DNA of 64,000 nt from Clostridium mobile (GTDB taxonomy: Bacteria > Bacillota > Clostridia > Clostridiales > Clostridiaceae), in assembly GCF_018918285.1 (NCBI RefSeq), contig NZ_JAHLQF010000001.1, positions 434,001 to 498,000 on the forward strand. Direction: 5' to 3'. Position 1 is the stretch's first letter; every line of letters begins with the position of its first letter. Positions 51,210-59,690 of the stretch are shown here, in pieces. Both the position numbers and the translations under genes were made by a program. The notes beneath the pieces are model-generated. The model saw only the letters and a list, made by a program, of their open reading frames with translations, was not told the origin of the DNA and searched no databases.

Positions 51210-52049
51210 TTACTTTTTTACTAATTCTACACATACAATTTCAGGTCTATTAAAAAGTCTTTGGGGAAAAAGGCTATTGCCTAATCCTCTACTTACTACC
51301 ATATTAGTATTTTTCGCATTATGTATACCTTTATGATACTTAGGAAAAAAACCTTGGTTGGGAGCTATTATTCCACCTAAAAATGGAATATTTATTTGTC
51401 CTCCATGGGCATGTCCTGCAAATACTAAATCTATGTCCTTTTCCACATAAAGATTGAATAACTCTGGTCTATGACAAAGCAATACATTAAAAACATCTTC
51501 TTTTTTTATTTTCTCTATCTCCTCTTTGACAATATTATAATCTTTATATTTTTCTCTATATCCAATTGTATTAAATGATGGATCATCCACACCTAAAATA
51601 AATATTTCTTGTTCCCTTCTCCTTATGGATATGGATTCATTTCTCAATACAATTACTCCCTTTTCCTTTAACTTTACTTCCAAGGATGAAAATTTATTAG
51701 ACCATCCTTCATGATTCCCTGTCACATAGTATATTGGAGCTATATCTTTAATTTCATGGATCAATAACATTGCTTTTTCTTCATTGTAATTCCTTCTATC
51801 TATGAAATCCCCAGTTATGACTATAATATCTGGTTGTTCTTTATTTATTTTGTTTATAATTTGTTTATTATTCTTACCAAAAACTTTACTGTGTAAATCA
51901 GATAGATGTAATATCTTAATATTATTAAATTCTTTTGGAATTTTTCTACTCTTTATCTTATGTTTTGTTATAACTATACTATTATTTTGAAGATATAGTG
52001 TTAAACTCATTAATATAATTATTAATAATGTCAGAATTATTTTCTCCAT
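51210..52049 (-). CDS. membrane-anchored metallophosphoesterase (YkuE-like)
   Basis: 279 residues. One N-terminal membrane helix (~4-20) and then a calcineurin-type phosphoesterase with all metal motifs: I-L-H-L-S-D-L-H-S (~50), I-T-G-D-F-I-D, V-T-G-N-H-E, L-L-C-H-R-P-E and F-A-G-H-A-H-G-G-Q. This size and anchor fit the YkuE/YaeI group, some of which act on lipid-linked substrates such as UDP-diacylglucosamine. The substrate here is unknown. Confidence 0.9.
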   Translation of the reverse strand: MEKIILTLLIIILMSLTLYLQNNSIVITKHKIKSRKIPKEFNNIKILHLSDLHSKVFGKNNKQIINKINKEQPDIIVITGDFIDRRNYNEEKAMLLIHEIKDIAPIYYVTGNHEGWSNKFSSLEVKLKEKGVIVLRNESISIRRREQEIFILGVDDPSFNTIGYREKYKDYNIVKEEIEKIKKEDVFNVLLCHRPELFNLYVEKDIDLVFAGHAHGGQINIPFLGGIIAPNQGFFPKYHKGIHNAKNTNMVVSRGLGNSLFPQRLFNRPEIVCVELVKK

Positions 52050-52097
52050 ATAAACTTTCCTCCATCTTCTTATTATATAATATTTAATACCTCAATC

Positions 52098-53522
52098 CTA
52101 ATCCTCTATTTGTTTTAGTATTTTAATATCTAGTTTTTCTAATTTCTTATACAAGGTTGTCCTATGAATTCCTAATTCCTTCGCTACTTTAGATATCTTA
52201 TAATCATTTTCCATTAAGGCCTCAATAATTATATCTTTTTCAAATTCTTTTAATATTAAATCTAAATTATTTTTATTAGAATCAATGACCATGCTACTAT
52301 CTACTGTCAGCAAATTGGAAGGAAGATGCTTTATCCCTATTACATCTTTATCTGCTATAACATAAGCACTTTCAATAACATTTTTTAGCTCTCTAATATT
52401 GCCAGGCCATCTATGACTTAATAATAACTCTCTAGCCCTTTGAGAAATAATGGTATTAGTTTTATATTTTTTATTTAACTTTTTTAGAAAGCTATTAATA
52501 AACAAATCTATATCTTCTTTTCTTTGTCTTAATGGGGGTATTTTTATATTTATTACATTTAATCTATAGTATAAATCTTCTCTGAATTTCTTTTCTTTTA
52601 TTAACTTTCTTAAGTCCTGATGTGTAGCTGCGATGACCCTTACATCAATTGGTATAGGCTTATCCCCTCCAACTCTTTCAATTTCATTTTCTTGCAAAAC
52701 CCTTAAAAGTTTAGCTTGCATATGTAAAGGCATGTCTCCAATCTCATCTAAAAAAATTGTACCTTTATTAGCTAGTTGAAATTTTCCCTTTTTTCCACCT
52801 CTTTTTGCTCCTGTAAAAGATCCTTCTTCATAACCAAAGAGCTCAGATTCTAAGAGTTCATGTGGTATAGCAGCACAATTTATGGTGATTAACGGCTTAT
52901 CCTTTCTAGACGATGCATAATGTATAGCATTAGCAAAAACCTCTTTTCCCGTTCCAGTTTCACCATTTATTAATACTGATAAAGTACTGCTGGATGCTTT
53001 TTTAGCTAATTTTAAAGTCTCCAAAAAACATTCACTATTACCTAATATTTTATTAAAAGCAAATTTACTCTCTCCCAATCTTTGCAACTCATCTTTATAA
53101 TATTTAATTTCTTTATCTTGTTTAATCAATTTTTGAGCTAACTTCATTGTATGAAGCCTAAATTTAACTTGGGCTACTGCCGCAATAACTTCTCCATTCT
53201 TTTTAACTGGTGCTCTTGTTACGAATAAGAATTTATCTCCTTTATAGGTTCTTTCTCCAATGAGGTCATGAATCATATCTACCTCTTTTATACCTTTCTC
53301 AGCAATTTGAGGCATTTTAGTATTTGGTATAAATTCACTTATATGATGCCCTATAGCCCTTTCCTTTGTGGTTTCTAAAAATGAACAATAGGCATTATTT
53401 ATTTCTAATATAGTTCCATTGGTTGAGGTAACTACGAACCCATCCTCTGTCATATCTAAAATTTCTTCAAAAATAAGTTTATAATTCTCTGCATCGTTAA
53501 TTATATTATTAAACTTATTCAT
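52098..53522 (-). CDS. sigma-54-dependent activator (PAS-AAA+-FIS)
   Basis: 474 residues. PAS domain at ~15-125 (D-G-F-V-V-T-S-T-N-G-T-I-L-E-I-N). AAA+ domain at ~160-390 with Walker A G-E-T-G-T-G-K-E, sigma-54 contact loop G-S-F-T-G-A near 235, Walker B T-I-F-L-D-E-I-G-D and R-fingers in F-R-E-D-L-Y-Y-R-L. FIS-type helix-turn-helix at the end (V-A-K-E-L-G-I-H-R-T-T-L-Y-K-K-L). The loop has Ser for Ala in GAFTGA, a tolerated variant. The PAS domain probably senses an acyl-CoA or related ligand. It is divergent from crt. Sigma-54 promoters at 53587 and 54659 are its likely targets. Confidence 0.94.
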   Translation of the reverse strand: MNKFNNIINDAENYKLIFEEILDMTEDGFVVTSTNGTILEINNAYCSFLETTKERAIGHHISEFIPNTKMPQIAEKGIKEVDMIHDLIGERTYKGDKFLFVTRAPVKKNGEVIAAVAQVKFRLHTMKLAQKLIKQDKEIKYYKDELQRLGESKFAFNKILGNSECFLETLKLAKKASSSTLSVLINGETGTGKEVFANAIHYASSRKDKPLITINCAAIPHELLESELFGYEEGSFTGAKRGGKKGKFQLANKGTIFLDEIGDMPLHMQAKLLRVLQENEIERVGGDKPIPIDVRVIAATHQDLRKLIKEKKFREDLYYRLNVINIKIPPLRQRKEDIDLFINSFLKKLNKKYKTNTIISQRARELLLSHRWPGNIRELKNVIESAYVIADKDVIGIKHLPSNLLTVDSSMVIDSNKNNLDLILKEFEKDIIIEALMENDYKISKVAKELGIHRTTLYKKLEKLDIKILKQIED

Positions 53523-53586
53523 ACCATCAGTTTCTCTCCTTTAATTACTATTTAAGTAATATTATACCATATATTTAAAGCTTTAT

Positions 53587-53602
53587 TGGTACAATAATTG
53601 CT
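53587..53602 (+). promoter_or_regulatory. sigma-54 (-24/-12) promoter of crt
   Basis: TGGTACA-ATAA-TTGCT matches TGGCACG-N4-TTGCW with intact GG and GC at the standard spacing, ~40 bases before the crt ATG. Confidence 0.8.
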
Positions 53603-53641
53603 CTAATATATACAAAACTAAAATTCAGGAGGTAAATATAA

Positions 53642-54424
53642 ATGGATTTAAAAAACATATTACTAGAAGAAAAAAATTCAATATTAACCTTAACTTTTAA
53701 TAGACCCAAATCTCTTAATGCTTTAAATAATGAAACATTGTTGGAATTAGAAAAAGTAATTCAATATGCAAAAGAAAAACCAGAAATTAAAGGAGTAATA
53801 CTAACTGGTGGTAATGGAAAAGCTTTTGTCGCAGGGGCTGACATTCTTCAAATGCTCCCTTATAAATCTGAAGAAGGCAGAGATTACGCCTCTTTTGCTC
53901 AAAAAGTATTTAATGATATAGAAAATTTAGAAAAACCTGTAATTGCTGCAGTTAATGGGTACGCTTTAGGTGGTGGATGTGAACTTGCCCTTAGTTGTGA
54001 TATAAGAATTGCTTCTACTAACGCCTCATTTGGACAACCTGAGGTAAATCTAGGTGTAATACCTTGCTTTGGAGGCACTCAACGACTAACTAGATTAGTT
54101 GGTGTAGGTATGGCTAAAGAACTAATTTTTACTGGACGATTTGTTAAGGCGGATGAAGCTAAAGCTATAGGATTAGTAAACAAAATAGTATCCCCTGAAG
54201 AACTGCTACAAGATGCTTTAACTATGATGGAAAATATTATATGCAAAGCTCCCCTAGCCATAAAGTATTCAAAAATTGCTATTGATAGAGGTAAGGAAAT
54301 GGATTTGCTTAATGGACTTGAGCTAGAAAAAGACTTAGCTGCACTATGCTTTGCTTCTGAAGACAAAGAAGAAGGTATGAAAGCCTTCGTAGAAAAAAGA
54401 ACTCCTTCTTTTAAAAATAAATAA
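53642..54424 (+). CDS. crt: crotonase-family enoyl-CoA hydratase / 3-hydroxyacyl-CoA dehydratase
   Basis: 260 residues. Crotonase signatures: R-P-K-S-L-N-A-L-N, F-V-A-G-A-D-I oxyanion hole (63-69), G-G-G-C-E-L-A with catalytic Glu114, and G-Q-P-E-V-N-L-G-V-I-P with Glu134. Both acid residues of true hydratases are present, so it should interconvert 3-hydroxyacyl-CoA and enoyl-CoA, as Crt does in butyrate formation. AGGAGG precedes ATG. It has its own sigma-54 promoter and terminator, and no 3-hydroxyacyl-CoA dehydrogenase or thiolase lies next to it, unlike the classical crt-bcd-etf-hbd operon. Confidence 0.92.
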   Translation: MDLKNILLEEKNSILTLTFNRPKSLNALNNETLLELEKVIQYAKEKPEIKGVILTGGNGKAFVAGADILQMLPYKSEEGRDYASFAQKVFNDIENLEKPVIAAVNGYALGGGCELALSCDIRIASTNASFGQPEVNLGVIPCFGGTQRLTRLVGVGMAKELIFTGRFVKADEAKAIGLVNKIVSPEELLQDALTMMENIICKAPLAIKYSKIAIDRGKEMDLLNGLELEKDLAALCFASEDKEEGMKAFVEKRTPSFKNK

Positions 54425-54434
54425 ACATTAGATT

Positions 54435-54466
54435 AAAAAGCTGTAGAAACTTTTCTACAGCTTTTT
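54435..54466 (+). terminator. terminator of crt, containing a UAS-like palindrome
   Basis: AAAAAGCTGTAGAAA and TTTCTACAGCTTTTT are perfect 15-bp arms, with a T run as part of the 3' arm, 11 bases after the crt stop. The inner 18 bases (54442-54459) are TGTAGAAA-CT-TTTCTACA, the same palindrome as at 54534. Confidence 0.85.
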
Positions 54467-54533
54467 AATCTTCTATTGATTTTCCATCTAAATTTTTTAA
54501 TAAACCTAAGTGCAATAAAGCTTTAACAATCAT

Positions 54534-54551
54534 TGTAGAAAAATTTCTACA
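54534..54551. promoter_or_regulatory. probable upstream activator site (UAS) for the sigma-54 activator
   Basis: TGTAGAAA-AA-TTTCTACA, a perfect 8-bp dyad 107 bases upstream of the -24/-12 promoter. A second copy (54442-54459) lies 92 bases further away. Paired dyads at this distance are typical enhancer sites. Assignment to the neighbouring activator is inferred. Confidence 0.65.
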
Positions 54552-54658
54552 CATTATAAATATCTATACAGCTAATTTAAGGATTTTATTACTATACCCA
54601 TCCTGCAATTACCATTTCCCCCCTATTTATTAATACTTTTTATAAGTCAATAAGGTTA

Positions 54659-54674
54659 TGGCATGGATAATGCT
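54659..54674 (+). promoter_or_regulatory. sigma-54 (-24/-12) promoter of the gntP-CoA transferase-acd-etfBA operon
   Basis: TGGCATG-GATA-ATGCT matches the -24/-12 consensus with GG and GC correctly spaced. The leader to the permease ATG is about 105 bases. It contains AAGAGGT-N14-ACCTCTT (54733-54759), a small hairpin. Confidence 0.82.
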
Positions 54675-54790
54675 ATATAGAATCATAGAACTTCATATCA
54701 CAAATTGTTATATATTTAACGATCCATGTCAAGAGGTATAGGTTCAAAGCACCTCTTGAAAGAAATTATATAAAACAAGGAGGGTATTAA

Positions 54791-56086
54791 ATGTTAAGTA
54801 TTTTAGGGTTATTTCTAGGATTAGGGCTATTAGCTTTTCTTATTATGAGGGGCTACCACATTATCATAATAGCCATTTTATGTTCAGCTATAGTTGCTAT
54901 TACAGGACAATTAAATCTTTATAATGCCATAACTGATACATATATGGCAGGATTTGTATCTTTCTTCAAATCTTATTTTCCTTTATTTTTGGTTGGTACT
55001 ATATTTGGTAAATTCATGGAGGAAACAGGTGCCGCTGCATCCATAGCTCATTTAATAGTTTCAAAACTTGGAAAAGATAAGGCTGTCCTTGCTGTAACTT
55101 TAGCTTGTGGTATTTTAGCTTACGGTGGAGTTAGTGTGTTCGTTGTTGGTTTTACCGTTTACCCTATAGCCCTAATGCTTTTTAAAGAGGCTAATCTCCC
55201 GCGTAGATTCATACCAGGTACAATTATCTTCGGGTCTATAACTTTTGCTATGACTTGTCCTGGTACTCCTCAAATTCATAATATTATTCCTGTTAAATTT
55301 TTAAACACAACGCCCATGGCAGGAACTACTGTAGGATTTATAACTGCTGTTATCATGCTAGTGATTGGACAAATTTGGTTGGAAAAAATGATTAAAACGG
55401 CTGTTAACAATGGAGAACACTTCGTCTCCAGAGACACAGATAATATAAAATCTAATGAAGATAAGGGACTACCTCCTGGACTCCTAGCATTGTTACCTTT
55501 GATTAGCTCAATAATACTTTTAAACGCATTCAATTTCAAGGTAGAAGTAGCGGTTCTATGCGGTAATATTATAGGAATTATTATTTTAAATAAATATGTA
55601 GAATGGAAAAAACTTTGTGATGATTTTGGTAAAGCTTCTGTTTCCGCTGTAAATGCCATAGCTAATACTTGTGCTGTTGTTGGCTTTGGTTCAGTAGTAA
55701 AAGCTGTTCCAGCTTTCACAATTTTAGTTGATGCTATAGTAAAAATACCTGGCCCTCCACTGGTTGGAGCTGCTATTGGAGTTTGTTTAATAGCAGGTAT
55801 AACAGGTTCTGCTTCTGGTGGCATGGGAATTGCTGTACCATTGTTATCACCTATTTTCTTAGCCAAGGGAGTTGCTCCTGATGCTCTTCATAGAATTTTA
55901 GCTATAGCCGCTGGAGGATTAGATTCCCTACCCCACAATGGTTATGTAGTAACTACACTAAACGGTATTTGTGGAGAATCTCATAAAGATGGATACGGGC
56001 CAGTGTTTTGGCTTACAGTTGTTCTACCAATTATAGCAACGGGATTTGCAATCTTATTATTTACATTATTTCCAAACTTACCGTAA
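54791..56086 (+). CDS. GntP-family carboxylate permease
   Basis: 431 residues with about twelve membrane helices. GntP-family features include F-P-L-F-L-V-G-T-I-F-G-K-F-M-E-E-T-G-A-A near 65-85, G-V-S-V-F-V-V-G-F-T-V-Y-P, G-S-A-S-G-G-M-G-I-A-V-P-L and D-S-L-P-H-N-G-Y-V. Members import gluconate or other hydroxy acids with H+ or Na+. As the first gene of an operon with a CoA-transferase and an acyl-CoA reductase set, it probably imports a short hydroxy or unsaturated acid. AAGGAGG precedes ATG. Confidence 0.88.
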   Translation: MLSILGLFLGLGLLAFLIMRGYHIIIIAILCSAIVAITGQLNLYNAITDTYMAGFVSFFKSYFPLFLVGTIFGKFMEETGAAASIAHLIVSKLGKDKAVLAVTLACGILAYGGVSVFVVGFTVYPIALMLFKEANLPRRFIPGTIIFGSITFAMTCPGTPQIHNIIPVKFLNTTPMAGTTVGFITAVIMLVIGQIWLEKMIKTAVNNGEHFVSRDTDNIKSNEDKGLPPGLLALLPLISSIILLNAFNFKVEVAVLCGNIIGIIILNKYVEWKKLCDDFGKASVSAVNAIANTCAVVGFGSVVKAVPAFTILVDAIVKIPGPPLVGAAIGVCLIAGITGSASGGMGIAVPLLSPIFLAKGVAPDALHRILAIAAGGLDSLPHNGYVVTTLNGICGESHKDGYGPVFWLTVVLPIIATGFAILLFTLFPNLP

Positions 56087-56120
56087 AACATAAATATTTA
56101 TAAATATAAGGAGGATTTGT

Positions 56121-57674
56121 ATGTGTAAAATAATTTCATCTAAAGCTGCTATTGATTTAATTAAAGATAGTCAAACCTTGGCTATTGGAGGATTTGTTGG
56201 CTTTACCATTCCTGAAGAGCTTTTAGTTGCACTTAAAGCAAAATATTTAAGCGAGAAAAAGCCAAATAATCTATCAATTTTCTATTGTGCAGGTATAGGG
56301 GATGGCAAAGAAAGAGGATTAAATCATCTTGCTTATGAAGGTTTAATTGGGAAGCTTTATTGCGGTCATATTGGACTAGCACCTAAATTAGGAGCTCTAG
56401 TTTCCAAAAACCAATTTCCAGCGTATACAGTTCCTCAAGGAGTTACAGTTCATCTATTACGTGCCATTGCAGGTAAAAAACCTGGAGTATTAACTCATAT
56501 TGGTTTAAAAACCTTTGCGGACCCAAGGATAGAAGGTTGCTGTGCAAATGAATTAGCGAAAAAAGATTCTATAGTAGATCTTATATCAATTAGAGGAAAA
56601 GATTATCTCTTATATAAGTCATTTCCTATTGATGTATGCTTTATTAAAGCAACTACAGCGGACACCCATGGAAGCTTAACTTTCGAAAATGAAGCAGTAT
56701 TTGCAGACCAGCTTTCTATGGCTGAAGCCACTAAAAATTCCGGTGGAATTGTTATAGCCCAAGTAGAAAGAGTTACAGAATACGGAACTCTAGATCCTCA
56801 TAGAGTTAGAGTCCATAGTCACCTAGTAGATTATGTAGTAGTAGGCAAACCAGAAAATTGTCCTCAATCTTTCTTATACCAAAACTTTGTTCCTGAATGG
56901 ACAGGACAAATAAAAAGACCTTTAGATAGCCTCGAAGCAATGGATTTAAATGAACGAAAGGTTTGTGGTAGACGAAGTATTTTAGAAATAAAGAAAAACA
57001 TGTTAGTAAACTTAGGAATTGGAGTACCTGAAGCCATTGCCGCTGTTGCTGGAGAAGAAGGAATTGCAAATAAATTTACATTAACCATTGAATCTGGAGT
57101 AATGGGTGGTGTTCCTGCTTCTGGTCTTGGCATAGGTGCCACATATAATCCTGAAGCTATTCATGAACAAGGATTTATATTTGATTTATACGATGGTGGA
57201 GGAATAGACGTAGCTTGCTTAGGCGCAGCTGAAATTGATAAAAAAGGTAATGTAAATGTTAGCAAATTCGGCGGTAGAGTGGTGGGCCCAGGAGGATTTG
57301 TGAATATATCTCAAAGCACAAAAAAAGTTATCTTCTGTGGAACCTTTACAGCTAAAGGATTAGAAACCAATATTAAAGATGGTAAATTAGAAATATTACA
57401 AGAAGGTAAAAGCAAGAAGTTTAAAAATCAGGTAGAGCAAATTACCTTTAGTGCTGAATATGCAAACGAATCTGGCCAAAATGTTTTATATGTTACAGAA
57501 AGAGCTGTATTCAAACTAACCAACGAAGGACTTATGTTAATAGAAATCGCTCCAGGAATAGATTTAGAAAAAGACATATTGGCTAATATGGAATTTAAGC
57601 CATTAATATCAGAAGACTTAAAAGAGATGGATGAAAGAATTTTCAAAGAAGAAATAATGAAAATTATTATTTAA
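56121..57674 (+). CDS. family I CoA-transferase, propionate/acetate CoA-transferase type (fused subunits)
   Basis: 517 residues holding both subunits in one chain, the layout of propionate CoA-transferase (Pct). N-terminal half: G-G-F-V-G-F-T-I-P-E-E-L and H-I-G-L-A-P-K-L-G. C-terminal half: N-L-G-I-G-V-P-E-A-I-A and the active-site T-I-E-S-G-V-M-G-G-V-P, with Glu324 as the predicted CoA-thioester residue. It moves CoA from acetyl-CoA or a product acyl-CoA to the imported acid. The chain length of its substrate is not certain. 34 bases after the permease gene. Confidence 0.92.
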   Translation: MCKIISSKAAIDLIKDSQTLAIGGFVGFTIPEELLVALKAKYLSEKKPNNLSIFYCAGIGDGKERGLNHLAYEGLIGKLYCGHIGLAPKLGALVSKNQFPAYTVPQGVTVHLLRAIAGKKPGVLTHIGLKTFADPRIEGCCANELAKKDSIVDLISIRGKDYLLYKSFPIDVCFIKATTADTHGSLTFENEAVFADQLSMAEATKNSGGIVIAQVERVTEYGTLDPHRVRVHSHLVDYVVVGKPENCPQSFLYQNFVPEWTGQIKRPLDSLEAMDLNERKVCGRRSILEIKKNMLVNLGIGVPEAIAAVAGEEGIANKFTLTIESGVMGGVPASGLGIGATYNPEAIHEQGFIFDLYDGGGIDVACLGAAEIDKKGNVNVSKFGGRVVGPGGFVNISQSTKKVIFCGTFTAKGLETNIKDGKLEILQEGKSKKFKNQVEQITFSAEYANESGQNVLYVTERAVFKLTNEGLMLIEIAPGIDLEKDILANMEFKPLISEDLKEMDERIFKEEIMKIII

Positions 57675-57718
57675 AGTTACTACTTGAAATTATTATTAAA
57701 TTTAAGGAGGTCCTATAA

Positions 57719-58855
57719 ATGAAATTTGATTTTACCAGAGAACATCTCATGGTTAGACAAGCAATTAAAGAGTTTGTTGATAATGAAATATCCCCTATAA
57801 GTGCAGATATTGATAAAACTCAAAGGTTTCCACGAGAAATCTTTGAAAAACTAGGTAAATTCGGTTTTTGCGCTATAGGTTTCCCTAAAGAATATGATGG
57901 TGCTGAGGGAGATGAAATATCTAAAACTATAGTACTAGAAGAAATCGCTAAAAAAAGCGGCTCTATTTCTGCTATATTATCAGTTCATTATCTTCCTGTT
58001 AATTTAATATTTAAATTTGGTACAGAAGCTCAAAGGAAAAAATATTTACCTAAAATGGTACGCGGTCAATGGTTAGGAGCCTTTGCTTTAACTGAGCCTA
58101 ACGCTGGGTCCGATGCCTCTAATGTACAAACTACTGCTGTATTATATGAAGATGAGTATATATTAAATGGAACAAAATGCTTTATTACAAATGGTGGAGA
58201 AGCAGATGTTTACGTGATTCTTGCTATGACTGATAAAAGTAAAGGAACCAGAGGAATGTCAGCTTTCCTAGTAGAAAAAGATACTCCTGGATTTACCATA
58301 GGAAAAATAGAAGATAAAATGGGTATTCGAGCTTCCTCTACTGCAGAATTAATTCTTGAAAATGTTAAAATACCTAAAGAAAACCTACTTGGAAAAATTG
58401 GAGAGGGTTTTAAAATTGCAATGGTGGGACTAGATGGCGGAAGAATAGGAATTTCCGCTCAGTCTTTAGGTATTGCTGAAGGAGCTATGGAAGAAACAAT
58501 AAAATATCTTAAAGAACGAGCTCAATTTGGTAAGCCATTAATTAAATTTCAAGGTTTGCAATGGTATTTAGCAGAGATGGAGGCAAAAATAGATGCCTCA
58601 AGGCTTCTTGTTTATAAGGTATCCTACTTAAAAGACTCCGGTAAACCATTTACTAAAGAAGCTGCTGTGGCAAAACTATTTGCTTCAGAGACCGCTATGT
58701 TTGTAACCCATAAAGCAGTTCAACTCCATGGAGGATATGGATTTATGACAGATTATCCATTAGAAAGAATGATGAGAGATGCTAAAATAACGGAAATATA
58801 CGAGGGAACTTCCGAAGTAATGAAAATTGTTATTGCCAGTCAAATCATTAAATAA
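57719..58855 (+). CDS. acyl-CoA dehydrogenase (Bcd/acryloyl-CoA reductase type)
   Basis: 378 residues, three-domain acyl-CoA dehydrogenase fold. Flavin and substrate motifs: G-A-F-A-L-T-E-P-N-A-G-S-D-A-S near 120, F-I-T-N-G-G-E-A-D, M-G-I-R-A-S-S-T-A-E-L near 205, Q-L-H-G-G-Y-G-F-M-T-D-Y and the catalytic Glu in I-Y-E-G-T-S-E-V. It is placed directly before etfBA, so it most likely works in the reducing direction (enoyl-CoA to acyl-CoA), with possible electron bifurcation to ferredoxin as in Bcd-EtfAB. Crotonyl-CoA or acryloyl-CoA are both plausible. Confidence 0.92.
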   Translation: MKFDFTREHLMVRQAIKEFVDNEISPISADIDKTQRFPREIFEKLGKFGFCAIGFPKEYDGAEGDEISKTIVLEEIAKKSGSISAILSVHYLPVNLIFKFGTEAQRKKYLPKMVRGQWLGAFALTEPNAGSDASNVQTTAVLYEDEYILNGTKCFITNGGEADVYVILAMTDKSKGTRGMSAFLVEKDTPGFTIGKIEDKMGIRASSTAELILENVKIPKENLLGKIGEGFKIAMVGLDGGRIGISAQSLGIAEGAMEETIKYLKERAQFGKPLIKFQGLQWYLAEMEAKIDASRLLVYKVSYLKDSGKPFTKEAAVAKLFASETAMFVTHKAVQLHGGYGFMTDYPLERMMRDAKITEIYEGTSEVMKIVIASQIIK

Positions 58856-58879
58856 AAATTTGTTAAGGAGGACAAATCA

Positions 58880-59677
58880 ATGAAAATAATAGTTTGTATA
58901 AAGCAAGTTCCAGACACTAATGAAGTGAAAATCAATCATGAAACTGGAACCTTAATTAGAGATGGAGTGCCTAGTATAATAAATCCCGACGATAAATACG
59001 CTTTAGAAGAAGCTTTACGTATAAAAGACAATTTTGATAAGGTACATGTTACTGTATTAACCATGGGACCACCTCAGGCTGAACTAGCTTTAAAGGAAGC
59101 TATTGCAATGGGTGCAGATGAAGCCATTCTATTAACTGATAGAGCCTTCGCTGGTTCCGACACTTGGGCAACGGCAACTATTTTAAGTGCTGCTATTAAT
59201 AAAATAGCAGACTATGACATAATATTCTGCGGTAGGCAAGCAATTGATGGAGATACAGCGCAGGTCGGTCCAGAGCTGGCTGAATTTTTAGACCTACCTC
59301 AAATTACTTATGTAAATAAACTAGAAATTAATAAAGATGAAAATGAAGTTGTAGTCCATAGAGCTGTAGAAGATGGCTACTATACTATAAAATCTAATAT
59401 GCCAATTTTATTAACAGCAATTAAGGGATTAAATGAGCCTAGATACATGTCTACTTGGGGCATATTCCAAGGCATTCCTAATGCCCCTATAAAAAAGTGG
59501 TCTTTAGATGATTTAGTTATAGACACTACACAAATTGGATTAAAGGGTTCTCCTACAAATGTATTCAAAACCTTTGTACCTGTACGTAAATTTGAGGGAG
59601 AGAGGATTACTGGCTCTACAAATAAAGAAATAGCAGATAATTTAATCTCAAAATTAAAAACCATTCAAATATTATAA
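58880..59677 (+). CDS. etfB: electron-transfer flavoprotein subunit beta
   Basis: 265 residues. EtfB features: I-V-C-I-K-Q-V-P-D-T-N-E-V at the N-terminus, N-P-D-D-K-Y-A-L-E-E-A-L, G-P-P-Q-A-E-L-A-L-K-E-A-I-A-M-G-A-D and I-F-C-G-R-Q-A-I-D-G-D-T-A-Q-V-G-P. The last motif is the nucleotide/FAD-binding region typical of bifurcating Etfs. It forms a heterodimer with EtfA and passes electrons to the dehydrogenase encoded 24 bases upstream. Confidence 0.95.
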   Translation: MKIIVCIKQVPDTNEVKINHETGTLIRDGVPSIINPDDKYALEEALRIKDNFDKVHVTVLTMGPPQAELALKEAIAMGADEAILLTDRAFAGSDTWATATILSAAINKIADYDIIFCGRQAIDGDTAQVGPELAEFLDLPQITYVNKLEINKDENEVVVHRAVEDGYYTIKSNMPILLTAIKGLNEPRYMSTWGIFQGIPNAPIKKWSLDDLVIDTTQIGLKGSPTNVFKTFVPVRKFEGERITGSTNKEIADNLISKLKTIQIL

Positions 59678-59690
59678 GGAGGCAGATCAT

